A stretch of DNA of 5,075 bases from Defluviicoccus sp. GTDB lineage: Bacteria; Pseudomonadota; Alphaproteobacteria; Rhodospirillales; Defluviicoccaceae. The DNA is taken from assembly GCA_013414705.1 (NCBI GenBank), contig CP058705.1, positions 813,530 to 818,604 of the forward strand, in the 5' to 3' direction. This document shows, one piece after another, positions 1 to 5,075 of this stretch. A program made the position numbers and the translations under genes. The first letter of the stretch is position 1; the number at the start of each line of letters is the position of its first letter. The notes below the pieces were generated by a model, which ran no database searches, was not told the DNA's origin, and saw nothing but the letters and a program-made list of their open reading frames with translations.

Positions 1-318
1 GGGCTTGCCGGCACCGCAGGCTCCGCCGACATGACCTACCTGCAGGCGCGCACCGCCAACGAGGTGCTGAAGGCGCAAGAGCGGAAGATGCGGCTGCAGA
101 AGCTGAAGGGCGAGGTGATCGAGCGGGCCCGGGCGACGGCACTGGTGTTCCGCCTGGCGCGGCAGGAGCGGGACGCCTGGGCCGGCTGGCCGGCGCGGGT
201 GGCAGCGATGATGGCCGCCGATCTGGGTATCGGGGCGCACACGATGCAGACGGTCCTGGAGACCCATGTCCGCCACCACCTCGGCGAGCTGGCGGAACTC
301 CAGGCCGAGTTCCGGTGA
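1..318 (+). CDS. Phage terminase small subunit, C-terminal part (5' end outside window)
   Basis: The frame is open from base 1 and ends at TGA 316-318. The ATG at base 31 is probably internal, because the ten codons before it are open and the protein looks like a C-terminal part. Small terminase subunits recognise phage DNA and load the large subunit for packaging. The visible sequence is a highly charged helical stretch (ARTANEVLKAQERKMRLQKL) followed by a region containing WAGWPARVAAMMAADLG and a helical end, as I recall for Nu1-type small subunits of GpA phages. The recognition helix-turn-helix would lie upstream, outside the window. The next gene is the start of a GpA-type large subunit in overlapping arrangement, which supports the call. 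The phage link is partly inferred from this neighbour. No defect is visible in this part. Confidence 0.7.
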   Translation, partial: GLAGTAGSADMTYLQARTANEVLKAQERKMRLQKLKGEVIERARATALVFRLARQERDAWAGWPARVAAMMAADLGIGAHTMQTVLETHVRHHLGELAELQAEFR

Positions 319-594
319 CATTATCGACCTTGCCTTTGATGGATCGACCTTGCCTTTGATGGCGCCAACGCGCTGCTGCATGCGTGGCGTGACGGACTCA
401 CGCCTGATCCGGATCTCTCCGTCTCGGCATGGGCTGACCGGCATCGGGTGCTGAGCCCGTGCGGCGCCAACGAGGCGGGGCCGTGGCGCACGTCGCGGAC
501 GCCGTATCTGCAGGAGCTGATGGACGCACTCAGCCCCCGGCATCCGGCGCAGCGGGTGGTGTTCATGAAGGGCAGCCAGCTGGGCGCCAGCGAG
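266..594 (+). pseudogene. Phage terminase large subunit (GpA type), frameshifted N-terminal fragment
   Basis: The large terminase subunit is the ATP-driven motor and nuclease that packages phage DNA. The likely start is ATG 266, overlapping the small subunit gene by 53 bases, with a close GGAGA at 258-262; no other in-frame start is seen before the conserved part. This frame reads GDIIDLAFDG, then a 20-bp tandem duplication (323-362) moves the conserved continuation into another frame: FDGANALLHAWRDG, SAWADRHRVLSP, WRTSRTPYLQELMDALS, and HPAQRVVFMKGSQLGASE. The last segment is the ATP-binding (Walker A-like) region typical of GpA proteins. Homology stops at about base 594, after roughly 110 residues, whereas family members have about 600 or more. 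Reading continues to TGA 709-711 through unrelated sequence. The gene is therefore broken twice, by the duplication and by the truncation. Confidence 0.85.
323..362 (+). repeat. Perfect 20-bp tandem duplication in terminase large subunit gene
   Basis: The unit ATCGACCTTGCCTTTGATGG occurs at 323-342 and again, without mismatch, at 343-362. Twenty is not a multiple of three. Removing one copy joins the frame that starts at ATG 266 to the frame carrying the conserved terminase sequence, so the ancestral gene had one copy. Replication slippage is the simplest origin. Confidence 0.95.
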
Positions 595-703
595 AATAGC
601 TGTGAAGTGGCCCCGTTCCGTGGGACCACTGGGGCATCGGTTCTGATTGGATATCTGGTTGGCTCCGTCCTCCTGGATCACGCCACGCGGGGCGTCTGTT
701 GCG
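595..703. other. Unassigned junction sequence between terminase and mdtA fragments
   Basis: Terminase homology ends after the Glu codon at 592-594 and the adaptor-like sequence becomes recognisable only at about 704. The bases between them match no family I know in any frame. In the terminase frame the translation turns into low-quality sequence with several Cys residues before TGA 709-711, and the adaptor frame has a stop at 644-646. The stretch TGTGAAGTGGCCCC at 601 begins with TG and holds an inverted repeat, which recalls insertion-sequence ends, possibly IS21-like. That idea is only an impression. Confidence 0.4.
606..630. repeat. Imperfect inverted repeat
   Basis: AGTGGCCCC (606-614) and GGGACCACT (622-630) can pair over nine positions with one mismatch around a seven-base loop. 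No T-run follows, so it is not a standard terminator. It lies exactly in the unassigned junction and could be part of an IS end, or be chance in GC-rich DNA. Confidence 0.4.
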
Positions 704-811
704 GTTGTTGACACGGTGGTGGTGGACGGTGTCGATCATCTGGTCGACGGCGCCAAGGTCAGCATTCCTCAAGCGGCTAAAGCAGCCATCACGGCGCCGG
801 CTGTCCAATGA
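704..811 (+). pseudogene. mdtA: RND efflux periplasmic adaptor (MdtA-like), C-terminal remnant
   Basis: This is the tail of a membrane-fusion (periplasmic adaptor) protein, which links an inner-membrane RND pump to an outer-membrane channel. The visible residues DTVVVDGVDHLVDGAKVSIP, followed by an Ala-rich end, match the typical C-terminus of MdtA-type adaptors, where a VVVDGVDxLxDGAKV motif closes the membrane-proximal domain. The frame ends at TGA 809-811, overlapping the ATG of the pump gene by ATGA, which is the normal layout of adaptor-pump operons. Only about 35 residues remain out of a usual 380-420. The frame has a stop at 644-646 and no adaptor-like sequence before about 700, so the gene lacks its 5' part. 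The assignment rests on the short motif plus the following pump gene. Confidence 0.65.
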
Positions 812-1562
812 ATCCGTCGTGTCTCTTCATCCTACGGCCGGTGGCGACGACGCTGCTGATGGCAGCACTCCTGGTCGTTGGCTTCGTGGCCTGGCGCCAT
901 CTGCCGCTCTCGGCCTTGCCAAGCGTGGAATACGCGACGATCCAGGTGCAGACCTTCTATCCTGGCGCCAGCCCGGACGTCATGACCTCGGCGACACTGC
1001 CGCTGACCGAGGTCCAGACGCTCGCCGATACGCGTCTGGCGCAGAAGATCTCGCAGCTTCCGGGCGTCGGCCTCGTAACCCTGAGTGGCGGGCACAAACC
1101 GGCCATCCGCGTGCGGCCAACATCCGTGCCATGGCCGCCTACGGGCTCAATCTGGACGATCTGCGCACGACCTTCGACAAGATCAACGCCAACACGCCGA
1201 AGGGCACGCTCGACGGGCCGCATCGAGCCTACACGATCGATGCCAACGACCATATCGAAGATCCGGCCGAGTATCTCAACACGGTGATTGCTTACAAGAA
1301 CGGCCGGCCGGTGCTGCTGTCCGATGTTGCCGACGTGGTGCGTGGCGCGGAGAACAGCGAGCTCAGCGCGTGGATGAACACCACACCGGCCATCATCCTC
1401 AACATTCAGCGCCAGCCAGGCGCCAACGTCATCGAGGTCGTCGACAGCATCAAGGCCATGTTGCCGGAATGGACAGCAGGCCTGCCATCTTCTGTCGAGG
1501 TGACGGTCCTGAGCGACCGGACCACCACCATCCGCGCCTCCGTCGAAGACGTCCAGTTCGAC
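808..1562 (+). pseudogene. mdtB: RND multidrug efflux permease (MdtB-like), truncated with internal deletion and frameshift
   Basis: RND permeases are proton-driven inner-membrane pumps of about 1,040 residues. The start ATG 808 overlaps the adaptor stop (ATGA). Residues 1-62 give MNPSCLFILRPVATTLL, the first membrane helix (about 11-29) and the conserved YPGASPDVMTS. The protein then jumps to TLPLTEVQTLADTRLAQKIS, which in MdtB lies about 90 residues further on, so roughly 270 bp are deleted without changing frame. At 1114-1116 one base is missing (CGTGCGGCC where CGTGCAGGCC is expected), and the pump continues in another frame: ANIRAMAAYGLNLDDLR, FDGP-like and ANDHIEDPAEYLN segments, WMNTTPAIILNIQRQPGANV, LSDRTTTIRASVEDVQFD. 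It stops just before the second membrane helix, where an IS481 fragment is fused. No functional pump can be made from this. Confidence 0.85.
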
Positions 1563-1802
1563 ATGCGATGCCAAGAAAACGGCATCGAGCATCGCCTGAC
1601 GAAGGTGACGCATCCGTGGACCGATGGCCAGGTGGACAGAATGAACCGGACCATCAAGGACGCCACCGTCAAGCGCTTCCACGATGACGATCACGCCAAG
1701 TTCGAAGTACACCTCGCCGATTTCATCGCAGCCTACAACTTCGGCAGAAGATTGAAGACCCTGCGCGGCCTCACCCCATACGAATACATCTGCAAAGTCT
1801 GA
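1563..1802 (+). pseudogene. IS481-family transposase, C-terminal fragment
   Basis: This is the C-terminal third of an rve-type integrase core transposase. Recognisable segments are ENGIEHRLTKVTHPWTDGQ, VDRMNRTIKDATVKRFH, HLADFIAAYNFGRRLKTL and GLTPYEYICKV. In this family the stretch after HPW usually reads NGQVERMNRT, with Glu as the third catalytic acid; here codon 1635-1637 is GAC, so that Glu is Asp. The frame stops at TGA 1800-1802, where the family has TGG (CKxWTxEP). In the same frame, 1803-1860 still encodes a family-like tail, [19 protein letters not shown], so the stop is a nonsense mutation removing about 20 residues. The frame is open upstream into the mdtB fragment, giving an in-frame fusion. 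The fragment is inactive. Confidence 0.9.
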
Positions 1803-1860
1803 ACTTCAGAGCCAGAACGATTCACACTTGATCCAATCCATCAAATGCCGGGACTAAACA
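1563..1860 (+). mobile_element. IS481-family insertion sequence, 3' remnant
   Basis: This holds the last part of an IS481-type element: the transposase C-terminus (separate entry), 58 further bases and the element end. The right end is placed at 1860 because the sequence ...CCGGGACTAAACA reads TGTTTAGTCCCGG on the other strand, the TGT...ACA style of ends in this family, and because entE coding sequence (minus strand) resumes at 1861. The left end and most of the transposase gene are missing; the DNA joins directly to the mdtB fragment somewhere within 1560-1569. No second copy of the terminal sequence is present in the window, so the element cannot move by itself. Confidence 0.8.
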
Positions 1861-3064
1861 CGTCCACAGTTCGCCGATCTGCTCCCCCATCACGGGTAGG
1901 CTGCTTTCGTCCAGGATGCGGATTTCGTCATCCGGGCTCATCGGGCGTCCCTGGGTGTTGAAGACGGTCCAGGCGTCGTCATCCAAGCGGGTGTAGGCCA
2001 CCAGTCCTTCGGCCATGCCGAATACCTGCTGCAGGCGGCACCCCAGTTCGTTCGGGACCCGTTCGGCCAGGGAAGGACTTAACTTGGCACCGCCGACCTG
2101 CACGACCTCCAGGCTGGAGAGATCGGCAGCGTTCTGCCTGCGTTCGGCCAGCCACAGCGAAACGAGCGGCGGAACCAGCGATGTCCAGGTCACGCCGTGT
2201 CGTTCGATCAACGGAAAACAGGTCGTCGGGCTCGGATCAGGGGCCATGACCACGGTACTGCCGGCGTACAGCACGCCCAGGGCACCGGGGAGCTCAGCGG
2301 AAAGTCATGCGGCGCCGGGAGAGCGCAGAGATAGCGGCATCGCTCATCGAGACCGCACACTTCGACACTTTGGCGAATGCTGTAGGCATAGTCGTTGTGA
2401 GTTCGGGGGATCAGTTTTGGGGCGCCGGTGCTGCCTCCGGAAAGCTGGAAAAGGCGATACCCTTGGCATCGGCTGCCTCAATCGGCTGCTCGTTCTCGGG
2501 AACCGAAAAGCCTTCGCTCGTTGCCCACGTGAACCCATCGAGACACGCGTCCGCGGTGCAGCTTCGCATGGCGTGCAACAATATCCGAGACCGTTCGACA
2601 CCCTCGTTCTCCAATGCGGCAGGCAGAATGGAGCCGTCGGTTTCGACGCAGGCCCCTTGAGCATCGATGTCGCCGCAGGACAAGACCACCAAGCGCGGCC
2701 GGATTTGGCGGACGTACGACCTCAGTTCGAAGAGGCCGTGGCTGTGCAATGCGTTGAGCGCAACAACGCCGCATTTGAGCAAGGCAAAGAAGACGAGGTA
2801 GAACTCGGCGCAATTGGGCATGCGGACCAGCGCGGTGTCGCCCTCATGCAGGCCCTGTTTTTCAAGGGCGGCTGCCAGCCGACCGGAAAGTCGGTTCAGA
2901 TCATCATAGGTGAATGTGCGGCCACGGCAGATGATGGCTGTCGCCGGCGCACTGGTGTCGAGATGTCGGGTGATGATCTGCGTCAGAGGTTCGTCTCGCC
3001 AGTATCCCTTTTTGCGGTAAAGCGTGGCGATTTCGTCTGGCCACGGGGTGTAGGCAACGGCCAT
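1861..3064 (-). pseudogene. entE: 2,3-dihydroxybenzoate-AMP ligase (EntE/DhbE type), frameshifted and 3'-truncated
   Basis: EntE adenylates 2,3-dihydroxybenzoate and loads it onto the aryl-carrier protein in catecholate siderophore synthesis (cytoplasm). The start at 3064 (ATG, MAVAYTPWPDEIATLYRKKG) fits the family start and has GGGAGG eight bases upstream; the ATG at 3118 would overlap entC. The gene lies in three frames. Frame one runs to FS1 at 2449-2452, where a T run on the coding strand has four Ts instead of five. Frame two carries the ATP-binding P-loop [19 protein letters not shown] and runs to FS2 at 2285-2286, where a G is missing in SSPGALGV. Frame three has [47 protein letters not shown] and GELWT. 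It then enters the IS481 end at 1860. About 130 C-terminal residues, including the hinge and the catalytic Lys domain, are missing (length compared with E. coli EntE, about 536 residues). Confidence 0.92.
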
Positions 3065-3072
3065 GAGATCGG

Positions 3073-3078
3073 CCTCCC
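3073..3078 (-). promoter_or_regulatory. Ribosome binding site of entE
   Basis: On the minus strand GGGAGG lies eight bases before the ATG at 3064 and overlaps the last base of the entC stop codon (TAG 3080-3078). This decides the entE start and shows that entC and entE were translated from one operon transcript. Confidence 0.75.
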
Positions 3079-4102
3079 TAGCCGAGCGTATTGGTAGTGA
3101 CTGAACCGCAGTGCGCATTTCGGCAAAACGTGTTCAGCATCGTTCTGAGCTTGACCGATGTTTCTTCCCATTCGACTTCGGGCTGCGAGCCGGCAACAAT
3201 ACCGGCGCCGGCGTACAGGCGGAGATGGCGGCCGTTCACGAGACCGCAGCGAAGGGTTATGACCCACTCCCCGTCGCCATGGCTGTCCATCCACCCCACC
3301 ATCCCGCTGTACCAGCCCCTGGAGTATCCCTCCAATTGGCTGATCGCCTCGTGCGCCAGATCGAACGGTGTTCCGCACACAGCGGAGTCGGGTGCAGCGC
3401 GCTCGCCAGCTGCAAGGAGGAGATGTTTGGATCCGCCAAGCTGCCTGTCACGCGTGTCGACAGGTGCAATATCGTAGGCGTGCTGATGACGCTTGGTTCG
3501 TCGGGTACTGACAACGTTGCGCAGTACGGGGCCAGCGACTCTCGGACAGCTTCCACGATGTAGCGATGTTCTGTTCTGTCCTTTTCAGAGCAGAGCAGAT
3601 TGGAAACGCCCGAAGCACCGTCGGCCGCTCCGTTGCGCCGTCGAGCCGACCCCGCCAGCGGATTGCTGACAATGGATGTGCCAACCTTGCGGACCAGAAG
3701 CTCAGGGCTGGCACCAACCAGCGTTTGTCCGGAGGGCAGGGCGACCGAAAATACGTACGCTTCCGGGTTTTGTCTGAGCAGGGAATGAAAGAGCCGTCGT
3801 GGCAAGAACACGTCACGCGTTTCGATGTCGATGGCTCGTGAAATGACAACCTTCCGCAGCGGCGTCGACCGGAGCAGCTCGAGGGCTTGTTCGACGGCCG
3901 TTTCGTAGCATTGACGATCGTTTGATTTGTTCACCGGTCCAGGGTTGGGGGACAGGATGATTTCATCGTTGTTGCGAAGGATCTCGACGGCGGTGGTGAA
4001 TTGATGTGTTTCTGGAATGAACAAATAACTCGGCTGAGTACGGTCGAATGGCACTGCACCGGCGATGATCGGGTTGATTGCTTGTCCGGCTAAGCCCAGC
4101 AT
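3078..4102 (-). pseudogene. entC: Isochorismate synthase (EntC/DhbC type), 5'-truncated with frameshift
   Basis: EntC converts chorismate to isochorismate, the first step towards 2,3-dihydroxybenzoate. Recognisable segments in order are NPIIAGAVPFDRTQPSYLFI, LRKVVISRAIDIET (with the conserved Lys), GASPELLVRK, PLAGSARR, EKDRTEHRYIVEAVRE, and ASALHPTP. At about 3383 one base is missing on the coding strand (CCGCTGTG for CCGGCTGTG). The gene then continues in another frame as VCGTP, GMVGWMDSHGDGEWVITLRC, LYAGAGIV and VKLRTMLNTF, ending at TAG 3080-3078. The magnesium-site Glu in GDGEW is present. About 85-90 N-terminal residues are missing compared with the roughly 390-residue family. The ATG at 4102 is simply the first in the remaining frame, not a credible native start. 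Thirteen bases separate the stop from entE, so this was an entC-entE operon. Confidence 0.92.
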
Positions 4103-4174
4103 GGCCCCGCAGCCCCAAACCCTTGTGGCGACCGGCGCGTGTGCATGATAGAACGGACCATGAACATACGCCGT
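4103..4174. other. Junction between entC remnant and IS1595 element; IS left end somewhere here
   Basis: Convincing entC homology ends near 4090-4102. The transposase ATG is at 4186, so the left terminal repeat of the IS should lie in this interval. The minus-strand entC frame stays open here, but the residues (for example HAHAPVATRVWGCG) do not resemble the family. I could not fix the terminal repeat because the right end of the element is outside the window. Confidence 0.4.
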
Positions 4175-4180
4175 GGAGGG
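4175..4180 (+). promoter_or_regulatory. Ribosome binding site of IS1595 transposase
   Basis: GGAGGG lies five bases before ATG 4186, a strong Shine-Dalgarno match that supports this start over the upstream ATGs at 4139, 4145 and 4160, which lie in other frames or lead to short products. Confidence 0.7.
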
Positions 4181-4185
4181 CGCTC

Positions 4186-5075
4186 ATGGCCGATTATCCC
4201 CGCTCGCTTCCTGGGTTCCAGCGACGCTTTCCCGACGACGAAGCGTGCGGCGAGCATCTGGCGCGCACTCGCTGGCCGGAAGGCCTTGCCTGCCCGCGGT
4301 GCGGTGGTCGCGACGCGTGGCGTTTGCCGAGCCGCACGCCGCTGACCTTCGGCTGCAAAGGCTGCGGCAAGGAGACGTCGGTCACCGCCGGCACGGTCAT
4401 GCACCGCACCCACCTGCCGCTCAGTGTCTGGTTTTGGGCGGCCTGGCTGGTTGCGACCCACTCCAACGGCATGTCGGCAAAACAGTTGCAGAGCGAACTC
4501 GCCATCGCTTCCTACGAAACCGCCTGGCTACTATCGATGAAGCTCAGGGCGGCGATGAAGCTCAGGGTGGCGATGGTCGCGCCCGAACGGACCCCACTGT
4601 CCGGCCTGGTGGAGGCGGACGAGACGACGATCCCGTTTCGCACCACGGATGACCCGCTTGCCGGAGGGCAGGGACGAAGCCACGATGGCAAACTCCTGCT
4701 CATCGGCGCGGTCGAAGTCGTCAGCGGCAAGAACGAGAAACTCACGCTCGGGCACCTGCGTCTCGCGCCGATTGCGGACGTCGCCAGAAACTCCCTGTAT
4801 GCCGTCATCGCCGCGAACACCACCCCCGGCAGCATCGTCAAAACCGATGGGCTCGCCGCCGATCTCGGCCCGCCGAACGTCACCCACGAGCCCCATGTCG
4901 TCGGAACCATGGCCGCCCACCTCGTTCTGCCCGGCATCCATCGCGTCTTCGCCAACCTCAAGACATGGGCGCTGGGCGTCTATCACGGCCTGCGGCACAA
5001 ACACTTGAAGGCCTACCTCGACGAGTTCGTCTTCCGATTCAATCGACGCCATACCCGCCACGCCAGCTTCGCTTC
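4186..5075 (+). CDS. IS1595-family transposase (3' end outside window)
   Basis: The frame is open from ATG 4186 to the window edge (296 codons), so most of a protein of usually about 300-330 residues is present. It starts MADYPRSLPGFQRRFPDDEA, a typical family start. A zinc ribbon follows, with Cys pairs at residues 36/39 (CPRC) and 57/60 (CKGC). The ISXO2-type catalytic core follows: first Asp at 145 in LVEADET, second Asp at 221 in KTDG, and the third residue probably N286 in FRFNRR or E280 in YLDEF, depending on subgroup. Other family landmarks are GGQGRSHDGK, HVVGTMAAHLVLPG and LKTWALGVYHGLRHKHL. The protein acts on the ends of its own element by cut-and-paste. An 18-bp in-frame duplication adds six residues at 118-129. 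No stop or frameshift is seen, so this is the least damaged gene here. Confidence 0.92.
   Translation, partial: MADYPRSLPGFQRRFPDDEACGEHLARTRWPEGLACPRCGGRDAWRLPSRTPLTFGCKGCGKETSVTAGTVMHRTHLPLSVWFWAAWLVATHSNGMSAKQLQSELAIASYETAWLLSMKLRAAMKLRVAMVAPERTPLSGLVEADETTIPFRTTDDPLAGGQGRSHDGKLLLIGAVEVVSGKNEKLTLGHLRLAPIADVARNSLYAVIAANTTPGSIVKTDGLAADLGPPNVTHEPHVVGTMAAHLVLPGIHRVFANLKTWALGVYHGLRHKHLKAYLDEFVFRFNRRHTRHASFA
4537..4572 (+). repeat. In-frame 18-bp tandem duplication in IS1595 transposase
   Basis: ATGAAGCTCAGGGCGGCG (4537-4554) is followed by ATGAAGCTCAGGGTGGCG (4555-4572), 17 of 18 identical. It repeats MKLRAA as MKLRVA at residues 118-129, between the zinc ribbon and the first catalytic Asp. 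As I recall the family, related proteins have one such segment before the VxPxRTPLSGLVE motif, so this looks like a recent slippage event that kept the frame. Confidence 0.9.

Larger units (their letters stand above)
4103..5075 (+). mobile_element. IS1595-family insertion sequence (right end outside window)
   Basis: The element is defined by its transposase gene at 4186. Its left boundary lies between about 4103 and 4174, directly against the truncated 5' part of entC, so insertion or a later IS-linked deletion removed the entC start. The terminal repeat and target duplication cannot be shown because only one end is in the window. Confidence 0.75.

Noticed and set aside
606..630. A transcription terminator after the terminase fragment
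   Set aside because: The stem is imperfect and no T-run follows.
957..1712. A 251-codon minus-strand open frame
   Set aside because: It lies opposite the MdtB-like and IS481 sequences and spans their junction, so it cannot be an old gene; composition looks like an antisense shadow.
699..1802. A 367-codon plus-strand open frame as a single gene
   Set aside because: Its first part is out-of-frame reading of the mdtA/mdtB region. Only from 1116 does it follow real pump sequence, and from about 1563 it is transposase.
2015..3097. A 360-codon plus-strand open frame
   Set aside because: It is antisense to the well-supported entE fragments and shows no recognisable family; long antisense frames are common in GC-rich DNA.
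3062..3118. ATG 3118 as the start of entE
   Set aside because: It would overlap the end of entC by about 40 bases and lacks the good ribosome site; ATG 3064 has GGGAGG at the right distance and matches the family N-terminus.
3383..3385. Programmed ribosomal frameshifting in entC or entE
   Set aside because: No slippery heptamer or downstream stem was seen, the family is not known for recoding, and both genes are truncated anyway.
4531..5061. A 176-codon minus-strand open frame
   Set aside because: It is antisense to the conserved catalytic core of the IS1595 transposase and resembles no family.
1563..5075. A composite transposon carrying entC-entE between two IS elements
   Set aside because: The flanking elements belong to different families (IS481 and IS1595), and the left one is a dead remnant, so they could not mobilise the segment together.

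Overview
This window is a graveyard of gene fragments from a high-GC proteobacterium. The style of the IS1595 transposase, the GpA-type terminase and the MdtA/MdtB pair suggest an alphaproteobacterium, perhaps of the Rhodospirillales/Acetobacteraceae sort; that placement is by eye and weak. The only reading frame that looks potentially intact is the IS1595 transposase at the right edge, and it runs out of the window. Everything else is cut, frameshifted or fused to an unrelated neighbour.

Layout, left to right. (1) 1-318, plus strand: C-terminal part of a phage terminase small subunit, open at the left edge. (2) 266-594, plus: start of a GpA-type terminase large subunit, broken by a perfect 20-bp tandem duplication and then cut off inside its ATP-binding region. 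(3) 595-703: about 110 bases with no assignable gene and an imperfect inverted repeat. (4) 704-811 and 808-1562, plus: the tail of an MdtA-like RND adaptor overlapping (ATGA) an MdtB-like RND pump gene, which has lost about 90 codons internally, carries a one-base deletion and stops before its second membrane segment. (5) 1563-1860, plus: 3' end of an IS481-family element, fused in frame to the pump fragment. (6) 1861-3064 and 3078-4102, minus strand: an entC-entE operon fragment (isochorismate synthase, then 2,3-dihydroxybenzoate-AMP ligase) from catecholate siderophore synthesis. The 3' end of entE is cut by the IS481 end, the 5' end of entC is missing next to the IS1595 element, and three single-base deletions break the frames. 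(7) 4186 to the right edge, plus: IS1595-family transposase with a zinc ribbon and DDE-type core, carrying an in-frame 18-bp tandem duplication.

In their intact state the parts would belong to three unrelated systems: phage DNA packaging, a tripartite multidrug efflux pump, and DHB-type siderophore synthesis (EntC makes isochorismate; EntE activates 2,3-dihydroxybenzoate). Here they do not work together. The common theme is IS-mediated rearrangement followed by mutational decay. I found no RNA gene, CRISPR array or convincing new system. The main caution is that the four inferred one-base losses, three of them contractions of homopolymer runs, could partly be sequencing errors.
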